From Paraburkholderia eburnea (GTDB lineage Bacteria; Pseudomonadota; Gammaproteobacteria; Burkholderiales; Burkholderiaceae), in the NCBI RefSeq assembly GCF_002917095.1, contig NZ_PQGA01000008.1:62001-126000 (forward strand): DNA of 64,000 nucleotides, given 5' to 3'. Numbering within the stretch: position 1 is the first letter of the stretch; each line of letters opens with the position of its first letter. Made by a program: the position numbers and the translations under genes. The notes under the pieces are model-generated. The model did not search any database and was not told the origin of the DNA. It saw only the letters and a list, made by a program, of their open reading frames with translations. Positions 53,964 through 62,876 of this stretch are shown piece by piece.

Positions 53964-55382
53964 ATGCAGAACATCGAGCACATCTATATCGACGGCGCCT
54001 TCGTCGTGCCGCATGGGAACGAATACTTCGACCTATTCAACCCGTCGACGGAACAGGTGATCGGCCGGGTGCGTCTGGCCGACGCCGAAGACGCGCGCGA
54101 CGCCATCGCCGCCGCGAAGCGAGCCTTCCCCGCGTTTTCGCGCACGGACAAGGCCGAGCGCGTGGCGATGCTCCGGCGCATGCACGCAGCCGTGGTGGCG
54201 AAAGAAGACGCGCTGTTCGAAGCAATCGTCGAGGAATACGGCGCACCGGTTTCGCGCGGCCGCTGGATGGCACGCCACGCGAGCGACGTGCTCAAGCAGG
54301 CCGCCGATACGCTCGAAGCCTATTCGTTCGTGAGCCGCGCCGGAACGGCGGAAGTCGTCATGCAGCCGCTGGGCGTCGCGGGATTGATCACGCCCTGGAA
54401 CAGCGATGCGGGCTTTATCTGCGGCAAGCTGGCTGCCGCGCTCGCGGCGGGCTGCACGGCCGTCGTCAAACCGAGCGAAATGAGCGCGATGCAGACGCGC
54501 GTCGTCACCGAAGCGCTGCACGAAGCAGGCCTGCCCAAGGGCGTTTTCAACATCGTGACGGGACGCGGCGAAACGGTGGGCGCGGAAATCAGCACGCATC
54601 CCGATGTCGCCAAGCTCTCGTTTACGGGGTCGACTGCGGTGGGCAAATCGATTCTGCGCGCCGGCGCGCAAACGCTCAAACGCGTCACGCTGGAACTGGG
54701 CGGCAAATCCCCCTTTATCGTGCTCGACGACGCGGACTTCGACGAGGTGGTTCCGCTCGCGCTGCAGGCGGGATTCATGAATAGCGGCCAGGCCTGCATC
54801 GCCGGAACGCGCATTCTGGTGCCGCAAGCACGGCTTGCGGAATTCGAGCAAAAGATCGTCGCTGCAGTTGCGGAGTTTCAATCGGGCGATCCGCGCGATC
54901 CGCGCACGAGCGTCGGTCCGATGGTGAGCCAGAAGCAATGGGAGCGGGTGCAGCGTTATATCCGCATCGGCATCGACGAAGGCGCGCGTCTAATCGCGGG
55001 CGGCGAGGGTCGGCCGCAAGGCGTGGAGTCGGGCTGGTTCGTGCGCCCGACGCTCTTTAGCGACGTGCGCAACGACATGACCATCGCCCGCGAGGAAATC
55101 TTTGGGCCGGTGCTTTCCATCATCGCGTATCACGATGCCGAGGATGCCATCGCGATCGCGAACGATACGCCCTATGGACTGCAGGCCTATGTCTGCTCGC
55201 GCGATGCAGCGCACGCTCGCGCCGTGGCCGCGCGCATCGACGCGGGCCGCGTGCTGGTCAACACGCTCGCGCACGAACCGGCGGCCCCGTTCGGCGGCTT
55301 CAAGCAATCGGGAATCGGGCGCGAATATGGCAAATATGGCCTTGAGGCGTTTCTCGAACCGAAGGCGGTGTTGACGGCTTAA
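53964..55382 (+). CDS. Aldehyde dehydrogenase family protein
   Basis: A 472-aa NAD(P)-dependent aldehyde dehydrogenase. GLITPWNSDAGFICGK and FTGSTAVGKSI (cofactor), LELGGKSPFIVLDDADF (general base Glu) and NSGQACIAGTRI (catalytic Cys) are all present, and it ends with AAPFGGFKQSGIGREYGKYGLE, so it is complete. The substrate is not evident; the divergent LysR suggests an inducible role in aldehyde detoxification or catabolism. The ATG at 53964 has only a weak ribosome-binding site. Confidence 0.88.
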   Translation: MQNIEHIYIDGAFVVPHGNEYFDLFNPSTEQVIGRVRLADAEDARDAIAAAKRAFPAFSRTDKAERVAMLRRMHAAVVAKEDALFEAIVEEYGAPVSRGRWMARHASDVLKQAADTLEAYSFVSRAGTAEVVMQPLGVAGLITPWNSDAGFICGKLAAALAAGCTAVVKPSEMSAMQTRVVTEALHEAGLPKGVFNIVTGRGETVGAEISTHPDVAKLSFTGSTAVGKSILRAGAQTLKRVTLELGGKSPFIVLDDADFDEVVPLALQAGFMNSGQACIAGTRILVPQARLAEFEQKIVAAVAEFQSGDPRDPRTSVGPMVSQKQWERVQRYIRIGIDEGARLIAGGEGRPQGVESGWFVRPTLFSDVRNDMTIAREEIFGPVLSIIAYHDAEDAIAIANDTPYGLQAYVCSRDAAHARAVAARIDAGRVLVNTLAHEPAAPFGGFKQSGIGREYGKYGLEAFLEPKAVLTA

Positions 55383-55398
55383 ATACCCGTCATCGATT

Positions 55399-56187
55399 TC
55401 ACGATACGCGCCGTGCGGCGCGTTGCGGAATCAGCGCGATACAGGCAACGATAAAGACCAGCAGAATGCCCGAGGCGTACAGTCGGCTCACTTCCAGGCC
55501 GCCCTGCGCGAGCGGCTTGTCGAGCAGGTCGCCCAACGTGGCGCCAAGCGGCCGCGTCAGCACGAAAGCGGCCCAGAACAAGAAAGTGCGCGAGACGCGC
55601 GTGCCCAGCCACAAAAGCCCAACGACGACGATGCCCAGGCCGAAGATGGCCGCGCCCATTTCGAATCCCAGGCCAAGGCCACCACGGTCGTCACCGGCGA
55701 CCCAATCGCCGAGCGCGGTGCCGAGCGTTTGCGAAAAGAGAATCGTGATCCAGTAAAACCACTCCACGCGCGGCGTCGCGACGCTCTCCACCGCGACCGT
55801 GCCTTCCGTGCGATACCAGATCGCCAGACTCGCTGCGAGTAAAACGACGATGACGGTAACGCCACCGGGATAGCCGATGCCCAGCGAACGATCGAAAAAG
55901 TCGGCGAGCGTGGTGCCGAGCGTAGTCGTCGCAATGATCGTCGCCCAGTAAAGCCACGCGTTGAAGCGCTCCGCGCGAACCTGGGCGAATACCAGCGCGA
56001 TAAATGCCATAAGGAAAATCAGCGTGCCGACAAGATAGCCCAGATTCAGCGACATGGTGACCCAGTCGCCGCCGGTTTCTCCGAGCGTGGTGGCGGCGAT
56101 CTTGATGATCCAGAAGCCGAGAGTGAGCGCAGGCACCTTGCTGAGCGCCTGCTCGGGCGTGAAAGTGACGTTGACAGTGGAATTCAT
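55399..56187 (-). CDS. COG4705-type membrane protein with four internal repeats
   Basis: A 262-aa polytopic inner-membrane protein of unknown function with about 8 helices. The motif LGxTxxD occurs four times: TTLGETGGDW, TTLGTTLADFFD, QTLGTALGDWV and RPLGATLGDLLD, each after a helix and followed by a Gly-rich loop. This points to two rounds of duplication. The start ATG 56187 has GGAGA eight bases upstream. Homologues are common in Burkholderiales near stress and efflux genes, but the function is not known to me. It converges on the aldehyde dehydrogenase. Confidence 0.75.
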   Translation of the reverse strand: MNSTVNVTFTPEQALSKVPALTLGFWIIKIAATTLGETGGDWVTMSLNLGYLVGTLIFLMAFIALVFAQVRAERFNAWLYWATIIATTTLGTTLADFFDRSLGIGYPGGVTVIVVLLAASLAIWYRTEGTVAVESVATPRVEWFYWITILFSQTLGTALGDWVAGDDRGGLGLGFEMGAAIFGLGIVVVGLLWLGTRVSRTFLFWAAFVLTRPLGATLGDLLDKPLAQGGLEVSRLYASGILLVFIVACIALIPQRAARRVS

Positions 56188-56298
56188 GGGCGCAATCTCC
56201 AACCAGGCGATGGTGAGAATGGAAACTATCGACTGTATTCAACAGCGCCTTAACGCGGCCTTAAATCAACCTTTATTCAACCTTGAATCACGCCAGTG

Positions 56299-56562
56299 TC
56301 ATTGTTCCATATCGCCGAACAGATCCGGACCCGATTGCGCGCCGGCCGGCTCGGGGACTGTTCCAGCCCGCACCTGGGCGAGCACGTCCGCAGGCAGCCA
56401 TGCCTCTTCCAGCGCACCCAGGCCACCCTCGATCAGCTGCTGCAGGAAATACGACGGCTTGCGGCCGCTGATCTCAGCAAGGAGCCGCAATCTGCGCTCG
56501 ATGGCCGGATCGACGCGCACGGCGACGACCTTCAACTTCTCCGCACTCTTTTTCCTGCCCAA
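56299..56562 (-). CDS. Ribbon-helix-helix (CopG/MetJ-type) protein
   Basis: An 87-aa small DNA-binding protein. KVVAVRVDPAIERRLRLLAE is the beta strand and first helix, and ISGRKPSYFLQQLIEGGLGAL the second helix of an RHH fold. The start chosen is TTG 56562 (GGAG six bases upstream), giving LGRKKSAEK. ATG 56607 is an alternative, but any start beyond 56616 would lie inside the tRNA terminator. No toxin partner gene is adjacent, so it is a lone regulator or orphan antitoxin. Confidence 0.65.
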   Translation of the reverse strand: MGRKKSAEKLKVVAVRVDPAIERRLRLLAEISGRKPSYFLQQLIEGGLGALEEAWLPADVLAQVRAGTVPEPAGAQSGPDLFGDMEQ

Positions 56563-56615
56563 CGTGTACTCCGTGCTTTGTGCCTGTATGCAAATGCGCG
56601 ATGCCATCGCCCATG

Positions 56616-56651
56616 AAAAAACCCGCGAGAGCATTGCGCTTTCGCGGGTTT
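56616..56651 (-). terminator. Intrinsic terminator of tRNA-Leu
   Basis: On the minus strand AAACCCGCGA pairs with TCGCGGGTTT across a 13-base loop, and six Ts follow. It begins 10 bases after the tRNA 3' end, the usual spacing for a single-tRNA transcript. Confidence 0.8.
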
Positions 56652-56661
56652 CTTTTGATCC

Positions 56662-56746
56662 TGGTGCCTAAGTCGGGACTCGAACCCGAACGCCTCGCGG
56701 CGCTACCCCCTCAAGATAGTGCGTCTACCAATTTCGCCACCTAGGC
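56662..56746 (-). tRNA. tRNA-Leu (anticodon GAG)
   Basis: An 85-nt sequence that folds into a class II tRNA. The acceptor GCCTAGG pairs with CTTAGGC (one G-U), CCA is encoded, the D arm reads GCGAAATTGGTAGACGC, and the anticodon stem CTATC/GGTAG holds the loop TTGAGGG. A long variable arm and the T arm GGGTTCGAGTCCC follow. The anticodon GAG reads leucine codons CUC and CUU. Confidence 0.95.
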
Positions 56747-56863
56747 AAGGGATCGGCATTGTATCGACTCTTTTTGGATTTTTGAAGACCCGCGCCCAAA
56801 AAATCCGGGAATTTTTTGCAGCCATGTGAAAGGGACGAAAAAGCCGATTCGCAGCCGCGCCGA

Positions 56864-57679
56864 TCAATCGTCGAGCGTCTGCAGGAATTCCGCCACCATC
56901 GCCGCTACCTGCGCTTCCTGCTCGCGATGCGGGACGTGACGCACGCCTTCCATGATCGCCGCGCGCCCAGGTCCGCTCACGCGCGCCGCAATGCGCTCGG
57001 GATGCGCGCGCGTTCCGTATTCGTCGAGGCTGCCGTGTATCGCCAGCGTCGGGCACGATACGCGCGGCAGCACCGCATTGAGCGACCAGTCGGCGAACTC
57101 CGGCGACAGCCACGTTTCGATCCACGCATCGAGCACCCACTGCGTCTTGTCACCGTGATAGCGCGCGAGACGCGCGAACTGCGCGGGATCGCGAAACTGC
57201 TCGCGTGCAGCACGAATACCGGCCAGCGTGCGGTCTTCCACGAAGGTTTGCGCGGCCTCGGTCACGAGCGCATCGCACTGCCCTGCATGCTGCGCCGCGC
57301 ATTCGACCGCCATGCCGCCGCCAACGCTATGACCGAAGGCGATGAAGCGTTCGACACCCAACTGCTCGCATAGCGCCGGGAAAAAGCGCTCGGCCTCGTC
57401 GCGCACGAATCCTGCGCCCAGCCGGTCCGTACGCGCATCCGATGCACCAAAACCCGCGCGATCGTAAGCGATCACGCGCCGTTTGGTTGCGTGCGCAAGC
57501 GTCTGCGCAAACGTGCCCCACAGCGCGACGCAGCCCAGCGAGTCGTGCAGCAGCACGATTGGCGCGCGCCGTACGGGCGCTCCGTGCTGCCAGCTACGCG
57601 CGAACAGCTTGCCCATGGGACCCGCGATCCAATGGTCCTGCGTCAACGCCTGAGTCCCGGTCATATCGGTCATTGTCAT
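56864..57679 (-). CDS. Alpha/beta hydrolase
   Basis: A 271-aa alpha/beta-hydrolase-fold enzyme. IVLLHDSLGCVALWGTFAQ is the oxyanion strand/HG-like motif; AFGHSVGGGMAVECAAQ is the nucleophile elbow with Ser; the acid lies in IHGSLDEYGTRAHPER and the histidine in EGVRHVPHREQ. The substrate is unknown; the family covers esterases, lactonases and aromatic ring-cleavage-product hydrolases. It stands between the tRNA and azlD. ATG 57679 or 57673; neither has a good Shine-Dalgarno sequence. Confidence 0.8.
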   Translation of the reverse strand: MTMTDMTGTQALTQDHWIAGPMGKLFARSWQHGAPVRRAPIVLLHDSLGCVALWGTFAQTLAHATKRRVIAYDRAGFGASDARTDRLGAGFVRDEAERFFPALCEQLGVERFIAFGHSVGGGMAVECAAQHAGQCDALVTEAAQTFVEDRTLAGIRAAREQFRDPAQFARLARYHGDKTQWVLDAWIETWLSPEFADWSLNAVLPRVSCPTLAIHGSLDEYGTRAHPERIAARVSGPGRAAIMEGVRHVPHREQEAQVAAMVAEFLQTLDD

Positions 57680-57715
57680 GCGGTGTTCGTGGTCGATTGA
57701 ATTCGGCCACGCCTG

Positions 57716-58024
57716 TCAGCCGAACAGATGCCTCAGTATGCCTGTCGCCGCCACGCCGATCACTACCGTAGGCAGTAACGAGAGCCGCGTCGCGGCGAAC
57801 AGCGTAATCGCGAGCGCCGCGAGATCGGCGGGATTGCGCGACACGAATGCCGGTGCGATCACGGAAATCAGCACGCAGCCCGGCACATTCTCCATCACCG
57901 CGCGCATGCGCGGACTGAGCGTGCGATCGCGCAGCGCCACGTAGCCGATGATGCGCGTGAGGTATGTCGTCACGGCCATCAGCAAGATGGTGGCGAGCGT
58001 CGCGAGCGTTGACCCTTCAAGCAT
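57716..58024 (-). CDS. azlD: AzlD-family branched-chain amino acid exporter subunit
   Basis: A 102-aa membrane protein with about 4 helices. LLMAVTTYLTRIIGYVAL and ENVPGCVLISVIAPAFV match AzlD. It is the small partner of AzlC in LIV-E exporters of leucine, isoleucine and valine. It overlaps azlC by 8 bases. Confidence 0.85.
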   Translation of the reverse strand: MLEGSTLATLATILLMAVTTYLTRIIGYVALRDRTLSPRMRAVMENVPGCVLISVIAPAFVSRNPADLAALAITLFAATRLSLLPTVVIGVAATGILRHLFG

Positions 58025-58748
58025 GGCTCGGCTCCCGCAGCACCGCCGTCACGAGGCCCGCGCACGCGCCCACCGCCACATACCAGGCGCCCGGCACATA
58101 AAGATAGGTCACGCCTGCCGCCGCGAGGCTCACGAGCCACGGCAGGCTCGCCCGCGCACCCTTCCACATGCCCTTGAGCAGAACCAGAAAAACCGCGGTG
58201 AAGGCCATGTCGAAACCATAGCGCTGCACATCGCCCAGCACGGGGCCGAGCACCGCGCCCAACGCCGTGAACGACACCCACGTAAGCCACAGATTGATCG
58301 CGACGCCCATGTAGTAGGCCACGCTCACGCGCCCGTGGCCGCTTGCTTTCGCGTCGGCCATCGCCATCGCCCAGCTTTCGTCGCACATGAGGAACAGCGC
58401 GGGCAGCGCGCGGCGCAGCGGCACGTGGCGGATGTATTGCGCGAACGCCGCGCCCATCAGAATATGGCGCGCATTGACGAGAAACGACATCGCCACGATC
58501 AGCGCGATATGCGGCGGCGAGGTCCACAGGCGGACCGCGGTGAATTCGGAGCCACCCGCGAAATTCACGCCGGTCATCAGTGGAACTTCAATATTGCTCA
58601 GGCCCTTTTGCGCCGCCTGGGCGCCCAGCACCAATGCAAACGGGATGAAACCCATCATGATGGGCAGCGCCGCGCGCATGCCGCGCGCGACTTCGGAAGT
58701 ATCGATGGAACGCCGCGCGGAGGCGGCAGAGGTAGGCACACTGCTCAT
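58017..58748 (-). CDS. azlC: AzlC-family branched-chain amino acid exporter subunit
   Basis: A 243-aa polytopic membrane protein. ALPIMMGFIPFALVLGAQAAQ, LMTGVNFAGGSEFTAV and LVNARHILMGAAFAQYI are hallmark AzlC/BrnF segments. With AzlD it exports branched-chain amino acids or analogues. The ATG at 58748 leaves a 120-base divergent promoter region shared with the Lrp regulator, a typical arrangement for amino-acid-induced export (compare BrnFE with Lrp in Corynebacterium). Confidence 0.9.
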   Translation of the reverse strand: MSSVPTSAASARRSIDTSEVARGMRAALPIMMGFIPFALVLGAQAAQKGLSNIEVPLMTGVNFAGGSEFTAVRLWTSPPHIALIVAMSFLVNARHILMGAAFAQYIRHVPLRRALPALFLMCDESWAMAMADAKASGHGRVSVAYYMGVAINLWLTWVSFTALGAVLGPVLGDVQRYGFDMAFTAVFLVLLKGMWKGARASLPWLVSLAAAGVTYLYVPGAWYVAVGACAGLVTAVLREPSHA

Positions 58749-58868
58749 GACAATTACAATTCCTGCAAAGGCGATATTTTCTGCCGAATGCGTTCGAATC
58801 GGGTTGCGTTGTGGCCATGCAGGCGGGACAATTTGGCACCCAATGCCACGAATCCGCAAAATATCGAT

Positions 58869-59339
58869 ATGGAAAGCCATCTCAAGCTTGACGCCATCGA
58901 CCGCCGCATCCTCAACGCCCTGCAACGTGACGGCCGTTTGCAGAATGTCGACCTCGCCCAGCAGGTTGGGCTGTCGCCGTCGCCGTGTCTGCGGCGCGTG
59001 CGCCTGCTGGAGGAAGCCGGTGTGATCGAAAAGTACGTGGCCGTACTCGATCCGGCCAAGGTCGGCAAGGCGCTGACCGTGTTCGCGCGCGTGTGGCTCA
59101 AGGGGCAGGACGCGCACACGGTGGACAGTTTCGCCGAGGCGGTACGCCATTTTCCCGACGTGGTGGAATGTCATTTGATGGCGGGCGACTGCGATTTTCT
59201 GCTGCGCATCGTGGCCGCCGATCTCGATGAATATCGCCGCTTTTTGATGGATTATCTGACGCGTATTCCCGGCGTGCAAAGTGTTAAAACCGATATTCCG
59301 ATGCAAAAAATCAAACTCACATCCGAGATTCCAATGTAA
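58869..59339 (+). CDS. Lrp/AsnC-family regulator of azlCD
   Basis: A 156-aa protein: N-terminal HTH (LDAIDRRILNALQRDGRLQN with LAQQVGLSPSPCLRRVRLLEE) and the RAM/AsnC effector domain (VECHLMAGDCDFLLRIVAADLDEY-type core, residues ~70-145). Divergent from azlC across 120 bases, it is very likely the amino-acid-responsive activator of the exporter. ATG 58869; the residue before GDCD may contact leucine-type ligands in the family. Confidence 0.9.
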   Translation: MESHLKLDAIDRRILNALQRDGRLQNVDLAQQVGLSPSPCLRRVRLLEEAGVIEKYVAVLDPAKVGKALTVFARVWLKGQDAHTVDSFAEAVRHFPDVVECHLMAGDCDFLLRIVAADLDEYRRFLMDYLTRIPGVQSVKTDIPMQKIKLTSEIPM

Positions 59340-59566
59340 GGATATGCACTGTCACAGGCATATCGATGCATGACCGTTCGTGTTTGACAATGCCTGACAG
59401 TCCCGTGTGCAAGCCTCGCTGATAATGCAATAAAACATCCGGTGGTTTGCTTATTCAAGCCAGCTTAATCCGCCTGCTTATTGAGTTTTTCATTAGACGG
59501 CAAAATCAGGCGGCAAAGCAGTCCAACCGGTCACGACAGGCATTGACAGCCACACGATGAGACCTC

Positions 59567-60295
59567 ATGCGCAACACGAACGCCTTCAGGAAGCGCGCAA
59601 GCTACGCCGCGCGCGCACGTCCCCATCCCCCGCCGGCGCAATGGCGCGCGCACCGTGCGCGCGCCACACCTTTTGCGCCTGCATCGATACTCCCCACGCG
59701 CTTGCGCAGTGAGCGCCAGCGTCTGATCCGGTACATCCGGGAACTGGAAGCCGAGAATGCGACACTCGCCGAACTCTCGGTCACCGATGCGCTCACGGGC
59801 GTTTATAACCGGCGTTATCTGGAAGTCGTGCTGGCGCATGACGCGCGACTGCGCGAACGCACGCATACCGCTGCGCTGTGCGTATTCGATATCGACAATT
59901 TCAAGCTCATCAACGACGCGTTTGGCCACAACGCCGGCGACCGTGTGCTGCGCGCCGTCGCGCGTGCCGTGACGGGCGGATTGCGCACCGGCGACGACTA
60001 TCTGTTCAGGCTGGGCGGCGATGAATTCTGCGTGCTGCTGTTCGCGGAGTCCGCGCGCGAGACGTTACGGGTGGCGCAGTGCCTGCAACAGGCGGTGAGA
60101 ACGCTGGAGCCGCCGCAACGCGAGTTGCAAGGGCATGCGCTCACGATCAGCATGGGCGTCGCGTGGCGCGCGCACAAGCACACCCATGAGCACGGGACGT
60201 CGGCCACGCCGTGGGACATGTATCAGCGCGCGGACCAGATGCTCTACGCGGCCAAGCGCGCCGGGCGAGACCGGATCGAGTTCACCGCGGTCTGA
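59567..60295 (+). CDS. Soluble diguanylate cyclase (GGDEF)
   Basis: A 242-aa cytoplasmic protein: a basic Arg/Pro/Ala-rich N-terminal tail (residues 1-50), a short coiled coil (RSERQRLIRYIRELEAENATL), then a GGDEF domain with LTGVYNRRYLEVVLAH, FDIDNFKLINDAFGHN and the active motif FRLGGDEF. The inhibitory-site position has TGDD instead of RxxD (an Arg lies one residue too early), so feedback control is doubtful. The third diguanylate cyclase of the window. No sensor domain is recognisable, and the coiled coil probably dimerises it. Confidence 0.85.
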   Translation: MRNTNAFRKRASYAARARPHPPPAQWRAHRARATPFAPASILPTRLRSERQRLIRYIRELEAENATLAELSVTDALTGVYNRRYLEVVLAHDARLRERTHTAALCVFDIDNFKLINDAFGHNAGDRVLRAVARAVTGGLRTGDDYLFRLGGDEFCVLLFAESARETLRVAQCLQQAVRTLEPPQRELQGHALTISMGVAWRAHKHTHEHGTSATPWDMYQRADQMLYAAKRAGRDRIEFTAV

Positions 60296-60474
60296 GCCTG
60301 CGCTTCAGGCCGAATCAAGCTGCTTGCGCATCGTCGTAGCCCTCCCATGGAGCGGCACGACGACGTGCAGCCTCTTACCGCTGCTCGTCTTGCACCAGGC
60401 GCACCGTACGCCTCAGACGCGCCGCAGACGCGCTCCATTTATACGCTTCGACAGATACGGGTGTGTTGGCCAAA

Positions 60475-60708
60475 CTACGATTCCAGACCAATGAGAACGT
60501 CGATCGCCGCCTGCCCCGCAATTTCCCCGACGAGGTAGGCCCAGCGTTCACTGAACGGACCATGACGAACAGGCACGATCGCACCATCAACGCTGAGACG
60601 CTCGACATTGTGGCCCGTTATCTGGAAGGTCACGTTATACATGTCGGGAGCAACCTGATTCAGATTGAGGTGGATTTCGAAACCGCGATAGGGGATCGAT
60701 CGATTCAT
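60475..60708 (-). CDS. Small protein of unknown function (77 aa)
   Basis: Starts MNRSIPYRGFEIHLNLNQVA and has mixed beta/alpha character with no membrane segment: alternating strands up to SVDGAIVPVRHGPF, then a helix AYLVGEIAGQAAIDVLIG. AAAGGGTG precedes the ATG, which overlaps the stop of the 53-aa gene upstream by 4 bases (ATGA). I do not recognise the family. Confidence 0.55.
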   Translation of the reverse strand: MNRSIPYRGFEIHLNLNQVAPDMYNVTFQITGHNVERLSVDGAIVPVRHGPFSERWAYLVGEIAGQAAIDVLIGLES

Positions 60709-60866
60709 AAACAGCACCCTTTCGCCGGATAAACAAGTTTGGCCATCGAAAATTCTTTGTATGCAAAGGGCGGCACCATGTAGTAGCGCGATTTGCGTGA
60801 CTCTGGCCTGCTTTCGACGGATGCTCTCGTTTGCCACCCATTGAAGGTGTCAACACTCACTTCCAT
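60705..60866 (-). CDS. Small protein of unknown function (53 aa), coupled to the 77-aa gene
   Basis: MEVSVDTFNGWQTRASV... 53 residues, rich in Ser/Arg in the middle and with Tyr/Phe pairs (RYYMVPPFAYKEF) towards the end. GGGAGG lies 4-5 bases before ATG 60866, and the stop overlaps the next start, which together argue for real translation. The start of this gene and ~70 bases before it belong to a ~99-bp segment repeated in diverged form at 63866-63963. Confidence 0.5.
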   Translation of the reverse strand: MEVSVDTFNGWQTRASVESRPESRKSRYYMVPPFAYKEFSMAKLVYPAKGCCL

Positions 60867-60936
60867 CAATCCTCCCGTCGAGAACTGGGAAGACCATCGC
60901 AGATCGAAAGTACGATTCCCAAACCCATGGTGCGCC
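60838..60936. repeat. Copy A of a diverged ~99-bp repeat
   Basis: Shares the opening CCATTGAAGGTGTCAA and then about 70% of positions with 63866-63963, in the same orientation, including CCATCGC, ATTCCCAA and TGCGCC blocks. It covers the ribosome-binding site and first codons of the 53-aa gene on the minus strand. Confidence 0.65.
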
Positions 60937-60978
60937 TTGTCCCGGCCGGTCACAAGGCATATAGGCAGCGTGACTGCA

Positions 60979-62034
60979 TCACCCGGGGTGACTGGCCGTC
61001 AGCGTCATCAGGACGTCAGCGTACCACGCGTTGTTGAGACCCAGGCTTTCATCGACGTCCCTATCGCGTGCTCCCATGTCAACTGTCGACGAATGAATAC
61101 CCAGCAGTGTCCATGGAAGCGATGACCCTGCGCCGTCCGCTTGCATCGATGCTGCGCTCGTCACCACAGGCGCACCGCTCGTGCCGCGGTGCGTTCGCGC
61201 ATCGGTGAGAAAACAGCCCCTGCCTTCAAACCGAAGTCCGAATGCGGACGCAATGATGCCTTGCCTGACGACAGGCAGGTGATGCAGCGAGTCATGAAAG
61301 CCCAGTGGAAAACCAACGATAAGTATGGAAGCACCAGCTGGCATCGCGCGGCCTGGCGTGGGGAGGTTTTCGGGGCCAAAGGCGGAGAAGACAGCCCCTG
61401 GCGGCAACCGGTTCTTGCAGATTTCCAGCACCGCGACGTCGACATCCCCGCCGTCGTCCGAGGCCTGACGCCAAAGCGCCGTACCCGCCGAATACAGGGG
61501 CAGCGAGAACCACGTCGAAGCGCCGAGGTTCTCGCGATCGATGTGGAGCTCGACCTCGATACGATCCGGAAAATGCAGGCTGGGCGAGTCGATCAGAACG
61601 TGACGGCTCGTGACGAGAAAAAGACGATCGTTGCGGATGAAAAAGAACCCACTCGCGTTGGTCAGATGACGCTGTTGCGCAAACGTACGTACGCGGGCTG
61701 CACTCAGCAGCAGAGCTTCAGCGGCGGGCTGTGGGACCTGGGGGATCTGTGAAACGATAGCCGCAACGTTTGTGGGCGATAGTGACGGCACGGTATCGTA
61801 CCGGGCGTCGCAGGATTCAGCCCCAGCGAGAAACTCCCGCAACGATTCGTATTGCGGCCCACTTTGCCCCGCTCTTCCCGCTGCCAGAAACGCTTCAACG
61901 GGTACCTCCGTGACGATTCCACCCGACGCGGCATTTGGCACATGCCGAATGACCGCGACCTCATTTGCGCCGTCGCAAAGCAACCATCTGTCACCGTTCG
62001 GACTGCAATAGATCTCGATTATGTCCATTGCCAT
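60979..62034 (-). CDS. Trypsin-like serine protease with N-terminal accessory module
   Basis: A 351-aa protein without a signal peptide. Residues 1-70 (IIEIYCSPNGDRWLLC, VIRHVPNAASGGIVTEVPVE) form a small module that I believe also occurs alone in rhizobia and Burkholderia. A linker leads to a chymotrypsin-fold protease (residues ~120-345) with the triad His in FLVTSRHVLID, Asp in GGDVDVAVLEI and Ser in THRGTSGAPVV. It should be an intracellular or signal-less endopeptidase. Substrate unknown. It is surrounded by small orphan genes. Start at 62034 or the ATG at 62028. Confidence 0.75.
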   Translation of the reverse strand: MAMDIIEIYCSPNGDRWLLCDGANEVAVIRHVPNAASGGIVTEVPVEAFLAAGRAGQSGPQYESLREFLAGAESCDARYDTVPSLSPTNVAAIVSQIPQVPQPAAEALLLSAARVRTFAQQRHLTNASGFFFIRNDRLFLVTSRHVLIDSPSLHFPDRIEVELHIDRENLGASTWFSLPLYSAGTALWRQASDDGGDVDVAVLEICKNRLPPGAVFSAFGPENLPTPGRAMPAGASILIVGFPLGFHDSLHHLPVVRQGIIASAFGLRFEGRGCFLTDARTHRGTSGAPVVTSAASMQADGAGSSLPWTLLGIHSSTVDMGARDRDVDESLGLNNAWYADVLMTLTASHPG

Positions 62035-62135
62035 TTCCGCTGTGAGTTTCGGCGTGCGCCGCGAAAGCTGAATCGAATTACAAGGTATCCCGCCATCAGC
62101 GGGCCACTACATTCGCGACTTTCAACTCGATTGGA

Positions 62136-62369
62136 TCAAGGCGATTTGCGTCGCGTGGACACAAGCACCATGCCGCCGCCATCGATGCCGCTTCCTTGAC
62201 GCCAAACCTCCTTGCCTCGCTCCGTCAACTCGCCGCAACTGTGTTGCGCGTCCGCTTCGGTTCCTTCTATCGCCATATTGCCGCCTGGCGGCTCGTGCGC
62301 CCGCTGTAGGCGTCCGGCTCGAGCGGCCACTTCATCATCGTGCGACTTTCCCGCATAGTATTGCGTCAT
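62136..62369 (-). CDS. Small hydrophilic protein of unknown function (77 aa)
   Basis: Begins MTQYYAGKSHDDEVAARAGR and is Gly/Glu-rich throughout (EPPGGNMAIEGTEADAQHSC), predicted soluble. The ATG at 62369 is chosen because CAGGAG lies 9 bases upstream; codons before it lack a ribosome-binding site. No family recognised. Second small gene upstream of the protease on the same strand. Confidence 0.5.
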   Translation of the reverse strand: MTQYYAGKSHDDEVAARAGRLQRAHEPPGGNMAIEGTEADAQHSCGELTERGKEVWRQGSGIDGGGMVLVSTRRKSP

Positions 62370-62651
62370 CTTTGCGAACTCCTGCGTGATACCCACAAGT
62401 GATCGTTGGTCTTCCTCGCGCTTATGTGCTGATGTCTGTCGATGGTGATTCCACTACCGGTCAATTCGTACGGTCATCGCTTGCCATCGTCCTGTCTTTC
62501 TCCTCCGTGAAGCCCCATCTCCTGCGCTCTTTGCCCAAGTCGCTTCCAGGACAGGTCAACGCATCATGCGACCAGTCAGGTCACACGTCTGTACGCTACC
62601 GGACTTTTGCCGTGTCCGCCCAGCCTCATCTAATGCCACCGGTCACGAAAT

Positions 62652-62876
62652 TCAATGCATTTTCGTCGTTTCATCCCGCCAAAGCGTGCCACCCACGTGG
62701 ACAAGCGCCTCCCAGTCTTCTGCATTCATCGTTGCGTGCTCGCGCGCCAGGAACTCTGCTAGCCACTGCACGCAATCAGCAGGGGCAGGCCGGCCGGAGG
62801 ACTCCTCGGCACATTCCTCGGCACTTAAGCGAAACTGTTCGAGAATCGCCTCCACGCTGAGCCAAGGCCTATTCAT
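62652..62876 (-). CDS. Small acidic protein of unknown function (74 aa)
   Basis: MNRPWLSVEAILEQFRLSAE is amphipathic helix, followed by an Asp/Glu-rich helical part (DCVQWLAEFLAREHATMNAE) ending in WRDETTKMH. GAAGGAG six bases before ATG 62876 makes translation very likely. Predicted soluble and all-helical. Not recognised. Confidence 0.55.
   Translation of the reverse strand: MNRPWLSVEAILEQFRLSAEECAEESSGRPAPADCVQWLAEFLAREHATMNAEDWEALVHVGGTLWRDETTKMH

Noticed and set aside
56299..56634. Longer start for the ribbon-helix-helix protein at 56634
   Set aside because: It would place the first codons inside the tRNA terminator hairpin and has no Shine-Dalgarno sequence.
59384..59426. TTGACA and GATAAT as a promoter for the soluble diguanylate cyclase
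   Set aside because: The spacing of 31 bases between the boxes is far outside the sigma-70 range.
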